Positions 34,622 to 44,194 of a stretch of DNA of 64,000 nucleotides are shown one piece after another. Source of the DNA: Sphingomonas suaedae (lineage in GTDB: Bacteria; Pseudomonadota; Alphaproteobacteria; Sphingomonadales; Sphingomonadaceae); assembly GCF_007833215.1 (NCBI RefSeq), contig NZ_CP042239.1, positions 3,904,001 through 3,968,000 of the forward strand, given 5' to 3'. The position numbers and the translations under genes were made by a program. The first letter of the stretch is position 1. Each line of letters starts with the position of its first letter. The notes under the pieces are model-generated. The model was not told the origin of the DNA. It saw nothing but the letters and a program-made list of their open reading frames with translations, and did not search any database.

Positions 34622-35969
34622 AGGCCCTCATCAGATCATACAAAGTGGGACGGCTGATCCCGAGCAGCCTTGCGGTGCCGGAGATATTGCCTTCGGCGCG
34701 GGCAAGCGCATGAGCGATGGCACGCCGATCGGCGGCCTCGCGCACGGCCTTCAAATTGATCGGTTCGGGCGCGTCGCCGGGGGCGAGGTCGAGATCCGCG
34801 GCGGTGACCTGCTTGCCCTCGGCCATGATGACCGCGCGCTTCACCCGGTTTTCCAGCTCGCGGACATTGCCCGGCCACTGCCATGCGTCGATCGCGTCGA
34901 GTGCGTCGGGGGCAAAGCTCTTTCCGCCCAGCTTCATCGCCGTGGCGTGCTTGTGCAGCAGGTGGCGCGCGAGCAGCCCAGCATCGCCCGGCCGTTCGGC
35001 GAGCGACGGGATACGCACGACGATTTCCGCCAGGCGATAATAGAGATCCTCGCGGAAGGTCGCGGCGGCGACCATCGCGTCGATATCCTGATGCGTTGCA
35101 CACACCACCCGCGTGTCGACCGCGATCGGCTTGCGCCCGCCGATCCGCTCGATCACCCGTTCCTGCAGGAAGCGCAGCAGCTTGACCTGAAGCGGAAGCG
35201 GCACGTCGCCAATCTCGTCGAGGAACAACGTGCCGCCCTGCGCCTGTTCGATCTTGCCCTCGGTCGTCTTGACCGCGCCCGTGAACGCGCCCTTTTCATG
35301 GCCGAACAATTCGGATTCGAGCAGCGTTTCGGGGATCGCCGCGCAATTGATCGCGACGAATGCGCCCTTGCGGCGGCTCGCCTCGTGCAGCCCGCGCGCG
35401 AGCAGTTCCTTGCCGGTCCCGCTGGCGCCGAGCAGCATCACCGACACGTCGGCCGGAGCGACCCGCTCGATCGTGCGGGTCACCTTCAGCATTTCGTCGG
35501 CGCCGGTGATGATCCCGCCCAGCGTGGGTCCGTTGCCCGCGCGCGCGGCGAGGCGGCGATTCTCCGCTTCCAGCGCATGAACGTGGAATGCCCGCGCGAC
35601 GATCAGGCCCAGCGCGTCGATATCGATCGGTTTCTGGTAGAAATCCCACGCCCCCATCGCGATCGCGCGGAGCATCGATTCGCGCGCGCCGTGGCCGGAG
35701 GCGACGATCACCTTGGTGTCGGGTTTCAGCGCCAAAATCGTTTCCAGCACCGCAAAGCCCTCGCTCGTTCCGTCGGGATCTGGCGGCAGGCCCAGGTCGA
35801 GCGTGACGACGGCGGGCTCTTCCGCGCGAAGCAGGGTGATGGCGCTTTCGCGGTCGCCTGCGGTCAGGATCTGATAGCCTTCATAGGCCCAGCGCAGCTG
35901 GCGCTGCAGCCCGGCATCGTCCTCGATCACGAGCAATTTTGGAAGCGGAGCGGCCTTGCTGTCGGTCAT
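34605..35969 (-). CDS. prsR: PEP-CTERM-system sigma-54 response regulator PrsR
   Basis: 454 residues. A receiver domain with Asp58 (VTLDLGLP), a sigma-54 AAA+ domain with Walker A GASGTGKE (180-187) and GAFTGA (226-231), and a C-terminal Fis-type HTH ending GISRPTLYDLMRAYDL. This is the NtrC-type activator paired with PrsK in XrtA/PEP-CTERM exopolysaccharide systems, and it should activate sigma-54 promoters of that regulon. Its start overlaps the prsK stop by four bases. Confidence 0.9.
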   Translation of the reverse strand: MTDSKAAPLPKLLVIEDDAGLQRQLRWAYEGYQILTAGDRESAITLLRAEEPAVVTLDLGLPPDPDGTSEGFAVLETILALKPDTKVIVASGHGARESMLRAIAMGAWDFYQKPIDIDALGLIVARAFHVHALEAENRRLAARAGNGPTLGGIITGADEMLKVTRTIERVAPADVSVMLLGASGTGKELLARGLHEASRRKGAFVAINCAAIPETLLESELFGHEKGAFTGAVKTTEGKIEQAQGGTLFLDEIGDVPLPLQVKLLRFLQERVIERIGGRKPIAVDTRVVCATHQDIDAMVAAATFREDLYYRLAEIVVRIPSLAERPGDAGLLARHLLHKHATAMKLGGKSFAPDALDAIDAWQWPGNVRELENRVKRAVIMAEGKQVTAADLDLAPGDAPEPINLKAVREAADRRAIAHALARAEGNISGTARLLGISRPTLYDLMRAYDLQP

Positions 35970-38002
35970 GCGGCGTGTCCAAATTCAGTCTGTGCTGCGG
36001 GCGTTGCGGCCAGGAGGGTGACGCGGAAGCGCGTGCCGCGCCCCTCGGTGCTCGAGACCTCGATCCGCCCGCCCATCTCCTCCGCCAGCTTGCGCGCCTC
36101 GAACGCGCCGATGCCGAAGCCGCCCGCCTTGGAGGAGACGAAGGGGCGAAAAAGTTTTTCGCGGATAAAGGCGGGCGACATGCCGCAGCCCCGGTCGATC
36201 ACGTCGATCGCCACTTCATCACCCAGCGCGGTGATCGCCAGCGTGACCCGCGCATCGGGTGGGCTGGCCTCGATCGCATTCTGGACAAGATGGCCGAGCA
36301 GCGTTTCCAGCCGCACCGGATCAGCGACCGCGATCGGATCGCCCTTGCCGCTCACTTCGACCGGATGGATCGGCTCGCGCGCCCGCGCGATGCGGCGGAC
36401 CAGCGGCAGGATGGGCAGGGCAACGGGCGGGTCGGTATGCGCGCGATGATGCTGGGACAGGCGCGCGAGCAGATCGTTCATCCGTCCCGCCGAATCCTGG
36501 AGCGTTGCGACCATGTCGGTGCGGAAATCGGGATTGTCGGCGTGCCGCTCGGCGTTGCGTGCAACGAGGGTAAGCTGGCTCACCAGATTCTTGATGTCGT
36601 GCATGATGAAGGCGAAACGGCGGTTGAATTCGTCGAACCGCTCGGCCTGGGCCAGCGCCTCCTGTGCGCGTTCCTCGGCGATATAGCTGGCGAGTTGGCG
36701 TCCGGCGGCCTTGAGCAGATCGAAATCCTCCCAGTCGAGCGCACGCGGCACGGGCGGGCGGGCGAGCACGATCGCGCCTGCCAGCTTGTTGTGATGGGGC
36801 AGGGGGACGACGACCCAGGCCTGATCCCAGCCACGCACCGACGGCGGGACCGCGTCGGCGCCCTCGCCGGTATCGAGTTCGATCACCATCGCCGGATCGA
36901 TGCGATCGACCTGCCAGCTCTCGCCATAGGCCAGCGGCAGATCGGCGCGCGCGACATTCCACCCCGCGCCGAGCGTCAGCGTTGCGCCCTGTGGTACCAG
37001 CAGCACGCCTGCGGGCGAATCGGTGAGGTCGGCGAGCGCCTTGACGATGCGTTCGTCGAGCGGCGCGCTGCCTTCCGGCTCGCCCAGCGTCTCGGTGAAG
37101 CGCATCCATTCGGCGCGATAGTCGTAGCGATGGCGGAAGAAGTGCTTGGCGAGCTTCACCTTGATCCAGGCGCGCAGCCAGGAGCTGGAGATCAGCGTGA
37201 GGATTGCCGCGGTCGACCCGAAGACGAAGGCGGTCTGGAGCAGTCGGGCATTGGGGCCACCGATCGCGGCGAGGGCGCTGTTCGCAGCGGCGAGCAGTGC
37301 GATGTAGAGCGCGACCGCGATCAGCGTCAGCGCCTGATAGATGACGGTGCGCGAAATCTGCATCGGCCCTTCGCCGCGGCGTTGCAGACCCGCAGCGATC
37401 GCGGCGGCGATCAGCGCCATGGCAAAGCCGCGCACCGCAGTCAGCTGGAGCGGCCAGCCCTCGGTCAGCCAGGCGACGCACAGCAGATTGATGTCGACCA
37501 GCCACATCGCGCCGAGCGCCAGCACGATCGGCCGCGCGCCATTGCCGCCGCGCGGCGCGAGCGACGCATCGAGGCTCTGGACCAGAAGCAGCGCCGCGAT
37601 GGCGGCCAGCATCTTTAGCTGAAGCGCGACATCGAGGACGGGGCGCGGCAGCCCGCTGGTTGCGCCGATCGTGTCGAGGATGAGGCCGATCACGATGACG
37701 ATGGACACGACGCCATAGACCGTCCCGATCGCGGCGGGCGGACGCTCGATCGCACCCCGGCGATAGAGCGAGACCATGAAGCCAAGCCAGGCCAGATTGC
37801 GCGCGCCGCCCGCAATCTGCGTCACCAGATCGCCATCGCCGATCCCCGCAACCGCGAGCGCCCAGAGTGCGGTGAGCGTCAGTGCCGCTACGAGCGGAAC
37901 CCGGGGAACACCCGGCGCCGCGTCGCGCCACGCCCAGAGCGCCAGCGCCCCGAACAGCAGCGCCGCGAGCGCATGGCCCCAAAGGATCAGCGTTCCCGCC
38001 AT
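35966..38002 (-). CDS. prsK: XrtA/PEP-CTERM system histidine kinase PrsK
   Basis: 678 residues. About ten N-terminal membrane helices (to about residue 280) lead to a GAF-like region (PAGVLLVPQGATLTLGAGW) and a kinase core: phospho-acceptor in FIMHDIKNLVSQL, HLVQNAIEAS, and DRGCGMSP with GFGIGAFEARKL. The polytopic membrane half plus GAF plus kinase order is that of PrsK. It should phosphorylate PrsR, whose start overlaps its stop. It follows the glycosyltransferase gene by 4 bases. Confidence 0.9.
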   Translation of the reverse strand: MAGTLILWGHALAALLFGALALWAWRDAAPGVPRVPLVAALTLTALWALAVAGIGDGDLVTQIAGGARNLAWLGFMVSLYRRGAIERPPAAIGTVYGVVSIVIVIGLILDTIGATSGLPRPVLDVALQLKMLAAIAALLLVQSLDASLAPRGGNGARPIVLALGAMWLVDINLLCVAWLTEGWPLQLTAVRGFAMALIAAAIAAGLQRRGEGPMQISRTVIYQALTLIAVALYIALLAAANSALAAIGGPNARLLQTAFVFGSTAAILTLISSSWLRAWIKVKLAKHFFRHRYDYRAEWMRFTETLGEPEGSAPLDERIVKALADLTDSPAGVLLVPQGATLTLGAGWNVARADLPLAYGESWQVDRIDPAMVIELDTGEGADAVPPSVRGWDQAWVVVPLPHHNKLAGAIVLARPPVPRALDWEDFDLLKAAGRQLASYIAEERAQEALAQAERFDEFNRRFAFIMHDIKNLVSQLTLVARNAERHADNPDFRTDMVATLQDSAGRMNDLLARLSQHHRAHTDPPVALPILPLVRRIARAREPIHPVEVSGKGDPIAVADPVRLETLLGHLVQNAIEASPPDARVTLAITALGDEVAIDVIDRGCGMSPAFIREKLFRPFVSSKAGGFGIGAFEARKLAEEMGGRIEVSSTEGRGTRFRVTLLAATPAAQTEFGHAA

Positions 38003-38006
38003 CGCC

Positions 38007-39395
38007 CTAGCGTGCGCCCTCCGGGAACAGCACCACGCGCAGCGTCTGGAGCAGGATCAGAAGGTCGAGGAACGGCGAATAATTTTTGGCGTAATAAAGG
38101 TCATATTCCAGCTTTTGACGGCTGTCTTCGATCGACGCACCATAGGGATAGTTGATCTGCGCCCAGCCGGTGATGCCGGGCTTTACCATGTGTCGCTCGG
38201 CATAATAGGGCAGCTGCTGCTCCAGATCCTCGACGAATTGGGGGCGTTCGGGGCGCGGCCCGACAAAGCTCATCTCGCCCTTGAGGACAGACCAGCATTG
38301 GGGGAGCTCGTCGATCCGCACCTTGCGGATGAAACGGCCCACGCGGGTGATGCGCGGATCGTCCTTTTCCGCCCAGACCGCCTTCCCCGCGACCTCGGCG
38401 TCCTGCCGCATCGAACGCAGCTTGATGATGTCGAAGCCCTGGCCGTACAGGCCGACGCGACGCTGGCGGTAGAAGGCGGGGCCCTTGCTCTCCAGCTTTA
38501 CGGCGAGCGCACCAAGGAGGATGAGCGGGAGGGCAAGTGCGAGCAACACCAGGCTGGCAGCGATGTCGAACAGCCGCTTGAACATGCTCGACAGCATCCG
38601 CCCCGATGAGAAGCCGTCAGAGAAGATCAGCCAGCTCGGGTTGACCGACTGGAGATCGACGCGGCCCGTTTCGCGTTCGAGGAAGGTCGAGATCTCGTTG
38701 ACATGGACGCCGGTGGTCTTGATGCGCAACAGATCCTTGAGCGGGAGCGCGTTGCGCCGCTCCTCAAGCGCCAGCACCACTTCGCTTGCGTTGAGCAGGA
38801 CGACATGATCGGCGAGATTGTAGATCGCGTCGCGCGCGATGGCCTCCGGGATCACGCGGTTCGGCTCGCTCATCGCGACATAGCCGACGACGACGAACCC
38901 CGATCCCGGCTTTTTCGACAGGATTTTGAGTCGTTCCGCCCGTGCACCCGCACCCAGCACGACGACGCGCCGCTTGAACACCTGGCTCCCCAATGTCTTG
39001 CCGAGCAACAGCCGCAGCGCGAACAGCGCGACCACCGAAGCGAGCATCGCGTAGAGCAGGTTCGATCGCCAGAAGGTGAGCGCGGGGACGAGGAAGAACA
39101 GCACCGAAAGAAAGATCGTCCCCAGCGATACCGCGACCAGCAGCCGCGCGGTCGCCACGCGGATCGACTGGAGCGCGTCGGCGCCATAGACGCCGACCGC
39201 GATCATCGCGAGTTCCAGGCACGCGGCAAAGCTGATGATCTGCGGAATGCGGGTGTGGAAGGGATCGACCGCCATGCCGATCTGGTGCGCGCGATAAATC
39301 CACCCGAACTCCGCAGCCGCAAGGAGCAGCGCGATGTCGAACAGCGCGAGCAGCAGCACGGCGTTGGGAATATAATGTTTGAACAGGCGGATCAT
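38007..39395 (-). CDS. XrtA-system polyprenyl glycosylphosphotransferase (EpsB-like)
   Basis: 462 residues. Four or so N-terminal helices, a CoA-binding-like Rossmann region (RRVVVLGAGARAERL) and a fifth helix precede the C-terminal sugar transferase domain, with KRLFDIAASLVLLALALP, KLRSMRQDAE, RKVRIDELPQCWSVLKGEM, SFVGPRPERP and KPGITGWAQI. It would transfer the first sugar-phosphate to undecaprenyl phosphate for exopolysaccharide. The gene order with prsK-prsR-prsT marks it as the XrtA-associated branch. It leads the leftward operon. Confidence 0.9.
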   Translation of the reverse strand: MIRLFKHYIPNAVLLLALFDIALLLAAAEFGWIYRAHQIGMAVDPFHTRIPQIISFAACLELAMIAVGVYGADALQSIRVATARLLVAVSLGTIFLSVLFFLVPALTFWRSNLLYAMLASVVALFALRLLLGKTLGSQVFKRRVVVLGAGARAERLKILSKKPGSGFVVVGYVAMSEPNRVIPEAIARDAIYNLADHVVLLNASEVVLALEERRNALPLKDLLRIKTTGVHVNEISTFLERETGRVDLQSVNPSWLIFSDGFSSGRMLSSMFKRLFDIAASLVLLALALPLILLGALAVKLESKGPAFYRQRRVGLYGQGFDIIKLRSMRQDAEVAGKAVWAEKDDPRITRVGRFIRKVRIDELPQCWSVLKGEMSFVGPRPERPQFVEDLEQQLPYYAERHMVKPGITGWAQINYPYGASIEDSRQKLEYDLYYAKNYSPFLDLLILLQTLRVVLFPEGAR

Positions 39396-39554
39396 GACTG
39401 CAATCCTAGCCAGCGAGTGTAAACAAAACCGACACCGTGCCGACCGTCTCGGATAAATTGACGAAGAAATGCTGAACGGGCGGAAACCCGAGCCGTGATA
39501 AGTGTTTGGCGGGTGTGCCGCGCGCCGCTACGCCGGGTCCGAAAAGAGGTATTG

Positions 39555-40616
39555 ATGAGCCGAGCCGATGCGATCGTCCCCGTGATCCTCTCCGGCGGTG
39601 CCGGGACCCGGCTCTGGCCGATGTCGCGGCCCGAACGCCCCAAACAGTTGCTTGCCCTGACCGCCGAGGAGACGATGCTCCAGCTCACCGCGCGGCGCGC
39701 GCCGGTCGATGCCGGGTTTGCGGCGCCGGTGGTCGTAGCCAATGCGCTGCACGCCGACCTGATCCTCGAGCAGCTGGCGCAGTCGGGGGCGGAGCCGCAG
39801 GCGGTGATTCTCGAACCGATGGGGCGCAACACCGCGCCCGCCATCGCGCTTGCCGCGCTGGCGGTCGGCGGGGGATCGACGCCCTTGCTGGTGATGCCGT
39901 CCGATCATGTCATCGCCGATATCCCGGCTTTCCATGCGGCAATCGCGACGGCGATGCCGAGGGTATCAGAGGGCTGGATGGTGACGTTCGGCATCACGCC
40001 CGACCATCCCGAGACCGGCTATGGCTATATCCGCGTCGGCGAGCCGATCGGCGAGGGGATCCACAAGGTCGCCCGGTTCGTCGAGAAGCCGCCGCGCGAC
40101 ACCGCCGAGGCGATGGTCGCGAGCGGCGATCATGTCTGGAATGGCGGCATCTTCCTGTTCCGCGCGGATGTCTTTCTGGATGCGCTCGCGGACCACGCAC
40201 CCGAGATATTGGCGGCGGCACAGGCGTCGATGGACCGCGCTATCCGCGAAGGGAGCCGCGTTCTGCCCGACGCTGCCGAATTTGCCCGGTCGCCATCGGA
40301 CTCGATCGATTATGCGGTGATGGAAAAGGCGGAACGGGTGGCGGTGGTCCCCGTCGCGATGGGCTGGTCCGATGTCGGTAGCTGGGACGCGCTGCATGGC
40401 ATCAGCGATTGCGACGCGCAGGGCAACGCCTGTCGCGGCGACGTGGTTGCGATCGATACGGCCAATTGCCTGGTCCGTGTCAGTGCGGGCAAGCGGGTCG
40501 CGCTGGTCGGCGTCTCCGACCTGATCGTGGTCGCGGACGGGGATGAGATACTGATATTGCCGCGCGGGCGCAGTCAGGAGGTCAAACGCATCATCGAGGC
40601 GATGAAGACGGATTGA
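39555..40616 (+). CDS. Mannose-1-phosphate guanylyltransferase
   Basis: 353 residues. The nucleotidyltransferase signature LSGGAGTRLWPMSR is at the N-terminus, followed by PKQLL, EPMGRNTAPAIALAA, MPSDHVI, ETGYGYI, FVEKP, WNGGIFLF and GWSDVGSWDAL. It makes GDP-mannose for exopolysaccharide. It lacks the C-terminal phosphomannose-isomerase cupin of long ManC/AlgA proteins. The start at 39555 has GAGG 8 bases upstream. It is divergent from the glycosyltransferase operon and overlaps the next convergent gene by 26 bases. Confidence 0.92.
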   Translation: MSRADAIVPVILSGGAGTRLWPMSRPERPKQLLALTAEETMLQLTARRAPVDAGFAAPVVVANALHADLILEQLAQSGAEPQAVILEPMGRNTAPAIALAALAVGGGSTPLLVMPSDHVIADIPAFHAAIATAMPRVSEGWMVTFGITPDHPETGYGYIRVGEPIGEGIHKVARFVEKPPRDTAEAMVASGDHVWNGGIFLFRADVFLDALADHAPEILAAAQASMDRAIREGSRVLPDAAEFARSPSDSIDYAVMEKAERVAVVPVAMGWSDVGSWDALHGISDCDAQGNACRGDVVAIDTANCLVRVSAGKRVALVGVSDLIVVADGDEILILPRGRSQEVKRIIEAMKTD

Positions 40617-42216
40617 CCACGGGCTCGAAGGCGATGGTGATGCCGTCCAGCGGTCGGACCTTGTCGATCAACGGCGGCGGGATCGGCTCGCCATCGATCA
40701 GGATATAGAGGCGACCCGGAACGATCTCGCCAGCGCGGAAACGCGCGGTTTCCTGCTCCTGTCGCGCCGCACTCTGGGGTGAGGCGCGGGCGACATAGAC
40801 GCTGCGGACTGCGACCTGCGCCTTGGCGGCGCGCCACGCGATCTCTTGAAACAGGCCGAGGTCCTTGGTGACTTCGGCCGGGATGAAGGCGATGCCATGC
40901 GCGCGCTCGATCAGCCGATCCCATTCGGGGGCGGGCGTCCTGAGATAGCGTGGGGCGATACCTGCCTCGATCGTCTGGCTGCGGATTGCACGCGCCATCG
41001 GGGCGAGGTCGGCGATCTGGACCATCGTGACCGCAAGCAGTGCCAATCCCGCCATGCGCTCGGGAAGTCGGAAGGCGATCCGCAGCGCGGCCAGCACCGC
41101 CACATAGGCCACGGGCCAGAACAGGCGCCCGGACGCACGGACCGCGTCGAGCGCATCCGCGACATCCTGAGGCAACTGCCAGCGGGGGAGCATCCGCCCG
41201 GCAAAGTCGGGATAGGTGCTGATCGCCAGCAGCGTGAGGACAATGAGCGCGGGCAGGAGCCAGCTATAGCGTGCGAGACTCCCGGACGCGTCCGGTGCGG
41301 GGCGCGGCAGGCGGCGAACCGCTATCGCGGCGCCGGGGAGAAGGATCAGCAGGCCTAGGCCCAAATACTGAAAGCCCTCGAAACCCCGGCCGGGGCGTTG
41401 CTCAATGGCGGGCAAAAACGTCGAATACGTATCGACGCCCGGATTCCACAGCGCGTCGAGCGGCATGGCGAAGGCGCCGTAATTTCCCGACGGGCGGTGC
41501 GGTTCGAACACGCCGAGCGACCAGGCGATCGCAGCGACCATCGCGATCATTGCCAGCCCTTGCACGATCAGGCGCGGGGCGGCGGCGCGATCCTTCCACA
41601 GCCGCTCCAGCATGGCGCTGGCCCAGATCGCACCCACCATGACGAGCAGATAGCTGTGGATCAACGCGGTGATCGCGATCAGCGCCGCCCAGCCGCGATT
41701 GGACGCCGAGCGCTCAGGATCGTCGAACCGCCAGAGCGCCCAAAGGATCAGCCAGTGCGCCATCAGGTTCACATGGACGAACCGGTTGAACAAAGTGGGG
41801 AGGGCGGCGAGCAGCAGCACGCCGCACCACAAAGCCAGCCCGTTGGGCGCATGGCGCCGCAGCAGCAGCCACGCGAATAGCACCTGCAGGAACAGGCAGG
41901 CGAGGATCCACCAGCCGATCAACTGAGTATCTGCTGGAAGAATGCCGCGCAGCGGAAAGGCAAGCACGGCGAGCAGGGGATTGCTGTCGGTGAACAACAG
42001 CCCCGTCCCTTCGGGGGCGCCAAGCAGCGCGGTGCGCAGGAACCCCGGTGACGGGTCGTGAAGCCAGGCGTGAAGACCCAGCGCATTCTCGCCATTGTCA
42101 CTGCCGCGCAGCAGCCAGCCGATATTGGTGACGTCGAGAATCTGCCAATGGAAGAAGATGCCGAACAGCGCGAGCGGCAGCAGGATCAACGGCAAATAGG
42201 TCGGTGCGGCGCGCAT
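40591..42216 (-). CDS. Polytopic membrane protein (DUF6311/GT-C-like)
   Basis: 541 residues with about ten membrane helices. An early periplasmic loop (GSDNGENALGLHAW, TDSNPLL) resembles the acceptor loop of GT-C-type integral membrane glycosyltransferases or DUF6311 proteins. The soluble C-terminus (RLYILIDGEPIPPP) is beta-rich. It may add or flip sugars for surface polysaccharide, given its neighbours; no catalytic residue can be assigned. The ATG at 42216 is tentative; a TTG at 42249 also fits. Confidence 0.65.
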   Translation of the reverse strand: MRAAPTYLPLILLPLALFGIFFHWQILDVTNIGWLLRGSDNGENALGLHAWLHDPSPGFLRTALLGAPEGTGLLFTDSNPLLAVLAFPLRGILPADTQLIGWWILACLFLQVLFAWLLLRRHAPNGLALWCGVLLLAALPTLFNRFVHVNLMAHWLILWALWRFDDPERSASNRGWAALIAITALIHSYLLVMVGAIWASAMLERLWKDRAAAPRLIVQGLAMIAMVAAIAWSLGVFEPHRPSGNYGAFAMPLDALWNPGVDTYSTFLPAIEQRPGRGFEGFQYLGLGLLILLPGAAIAVRRLPRPAPDASGSLARYSWLLPALIVLTLLAISTYPDFAGRMLPRWQLPQDVADALDAVRASGRLFWPVAYVAVLAALRIAFRLPERMAGLALLAVTMVQIADLAPMARAIRSQTIEAGIAPRYLRTPAPEWDRLIERAHGIAFIPAEVTKDLGLFQEIAWRAAKAQVAVRSVYVARASPQSAARQEQETARFRAGEIVPGRLYILIDGEPIPPPLIDKVRPLDGITIAFEPVVNPSSSPR

Positions 42217-42278
42217 CGGCACCCGCTGTGCCGCGATCAGGGTCAACAAGCCGTTAACCCTGTCGCTTCGGGACGAGG

Positions 42279-43340
42279 TCAGCGCGCCAGTCGGCGCCGT
42301 GTGGCCCTCGTCGCGGCGGCGAGTCCCGCAGCAACTCCGGACACGCTCCGCAGATCGAACAGGCGCAGCCGGTGGCGCTCCCGGCGCTCATCCATCCATT
42401 CGGCTTTGTACGGTTCATCGCCATTGCCATAGTCGATCAAGTCGGGCCGGTCATGGTCGAGGACGTGACGGAACATCGCATAGGAGAGCAGGGTGCCGGG
42501 CGAATGCTCGCGCTCGCTCTCCAGATGGGCGAGCTTGTGGATCGTCGCGACCCCGTTCTCGACCGTCCAGAATTGCGCCGCAACCGGCCGACCACCGCGC
42601 CGGGCGATGCCGAGGCGCAGCGTTCCCGCCGCGCCCTCCTGCTCCGCATAGGCGCGCAGGAAGCCCGGCGAACCCTCGGCGGGTTTCCAGCTGGCGGCAT
42701 AGACCGCCTCATAGTCCGCCCAGGCCGCAGGGTCGAAGGCGTCGAGAATCTGGACATCGACGGCACTGTTCTTCGCGCGACGCCGCACGGTATTGCGCAG
42801 CTTCGACGCGCGACGCGCCCAATAGGCGTCGAAGTCCTGACCCTGTGTATGCGCGACCCAATGCGCGGCCTCGACCCGCTCGATCGCCAGCCAGCCTGCG
42901 CCGCGGAATGCCGCTTGCAGCTCCGTCGATATTTCGGGTTCGAGCGGCCAGAGCGTGATCGCGCCGAACCGGCGCCGCAACCGCCTGGCGATCGCCGCCA
43001 GCAAGACCGCGCGGACCGATGCCGGGCAGCCGGGCGTGGCGAGAGGCGCGAATGCGAGCGTGTACCAGCTGGCAAAGCCGCGCGCGCGCCGATGGCCGCA
43101 ATCGCGCAGCGGCAGCCACAGCGCATCGGCACCCTGCCGCGCGGTTGCCGCGACAAAAGGCGTGTCAGGCCAGATATGGTCGCGCGTCGCGCGCAACCAG
43201 TCGATCCGATCATAGGGTCCGGGTTGTGCACCGCGTCCCAGCACGCCCGCGCCATCATGGGCGAGCATGTCCAGCGATCCGATCAGGGCCGTTTCGACCG
43301 GCGCGACCTCTGCCTCGATCAAGGGGAAATGGGCGGTCAT
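42279..43340 (-). CDS. FemAB/GNAT-like acyltransferase 1
   Basis: 353 residues. The C-terminal half has the Acetyltransf_6-type GNAT layout: YWARRASKLRNTVRRRAK, YAASWKPAEGSPGFLRAYAE, RPVAAQFWTVENGVATIHKL, GTLLSYAMFRHVLD and IDYGNGDEPYKAEWMDERRE. Relatives transfer acyl or aminoacyl groups in cell-wall or polysaccharide synthesis. It is the third gene of a coupled set: its ATG overlaps the cupin stop by four bases. The substrate is unknown. Confidence 0.8.
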   Translation of the reverse strand: MTAHFPLIEAEVAPVETALIGSLDMLAHDGAGVLGRGAQPGPYDRIDWLRATRDHIWPDTPFVAATARQGADALWLPLRDCGHRRARGFASWYTLAFAPLATPGCPASVRAVLLAAIARRLRRRFGAITLWPLEPEISTELQAAFRGAGWLAIERVEAAHWVAHTQGQDFDAYWARRASKLRNTVRRRAKNSAVDVQILDAFDPAAWADYEAVYAASWKPAEGSPGFLRAYAEQEGAAGTLRLGIARRGGRPVAAQFWTVENGVATIHKLAHLESEREHSPGTLLSYAMFRHVLDHDRPDLIDYGNGDEPYKAEWMDERRERHRLRLFDLRSVSGVAAGLAAATRATRRRLAR

Positions 43341-44194
43341 TCGGTGTGGCCGGTCATCCGTTTCGCTTTCGCGATGCTGCGCCAGGCCAGCGACTTGATC
43401 AGATTCTGGCGGGGGTAGCGGGCGGGGGCAGCGGGGGTCATCCCCGCCTTCCGCAGCAACCGGTTGAAGGCGTGCGCATCGGCCTCGCGATAGCTCCACT
43501 CCGATCGCCACGTGACCGACAGCGAGATCGACATCGCGTCGCCATTCTGCACCCAGTGCGGCGCCTTGACCGGGACATAGATCGCGTCGCCCGGGGTCAA
43601 CCGGATCGGCGTCCCCTTTGCCGCGAAGCTGTCCTGGAACGGCAGGTTGCGATGGCCGCCCTCATGGAAGGTTTCCTGAAGGTGGCTGGGGACCAGTTCG
43701 GGATCGGCGGCGGGGAACACGGTCATCACCTTTTTGCCGCGCAGCTGGATTAGGATATTGTGCTCGGGGTCTATGTGGAACGGGGTGACCGCGCCGGGCG
43801 AGGAGACGAAGATGAACGCCTCGCGCTTGAGCATGGCGCCGGTGCGGGTGGCTACCAGCGGCTCGATCTCGTCGAGAACCTCGTCCAGCAGCGCGCGATA
43901 CACCGGATCCTGATCGACGAACTTCAGCACCATCCACGACCCGTTCTGCTCGATCGAGCGGATCGAGTCCTCGACCGAGAGGCCATTGTGCCGGATGTCC
44001 GCGGGATCGATGCCGATCGGCAGGTTGGCGAGATTCTGCTCGACATCGACCGGGCGGATGCGCTGCGACAGCGCGACCAGTTCGTCGAGCTCGAACAGCG
44101 GATGGCCGCACAGGCCATGGGCGATCGTGCCGGGCCGCTCGGGATAGAGCGCTGCAAAGGCGGCGCGCGCGTCATCGTCGAACACGGGCTTCAT
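43337..44194 (-). CDS. Cupin-8 / JmjC-like oxygenase (second in window)
   Basis: 285 residues. The metal site is His140-x-Asp142 (PFHIDPEHN) with distal His213 (APHWVQNGD), within a double-stranded beta-helix containing LIQLRGKKVMTVFP and TPGDAIYVP. It is a likely Fe(II)/2-oxoglutarate oxygenase. It is sandwiched between two FemAB-like genes with four-base ATGA overlaps on both sides, so the three proteins are made together and probably act on one substrate. Confidence 0.85.
   Translation of the reverse strand: MKPVFDDDARAAFAALYPERPGTIAHGLCGHPLFELDELVALSQRIRPVDVEQNLANLPIGIDPADIRHNGLSVEDSIRSIEQNGSWMVLKFVDQDPVYRALLDEVLDEIEPLVATRTGAMLKREAFIFVSSPGAVTPFHIDPEHNILIQLRGKKVMTVFPAADPELVPSHLQETFHEGGHRNLPFQDSFAAKGTPIRLTPGDAIYVPVKAPHWVQNGDAMSISLSVTWRSEWSYREADAHAFNRLLRKAGMTPAAPARYPRQNLIKSLAWRSIAKAKRMTGHTE

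Noticed and set aside
39396..39554. Possible sigma-54 promoter before the XrtA glycosyltransferase
   Set aside because: GGCACG is present on the minus strand, but the GC at -12 is replaced (GG-N10-GT), so the match is too weak to call.
40591..40616. 26-base overlap of convergent guanylyltransferase and membrane-protein genes
   Set aside because: Noted, but short 3'-3' overlaps are common in compact genomes; another of 14 bases occurs at 23195-23208.
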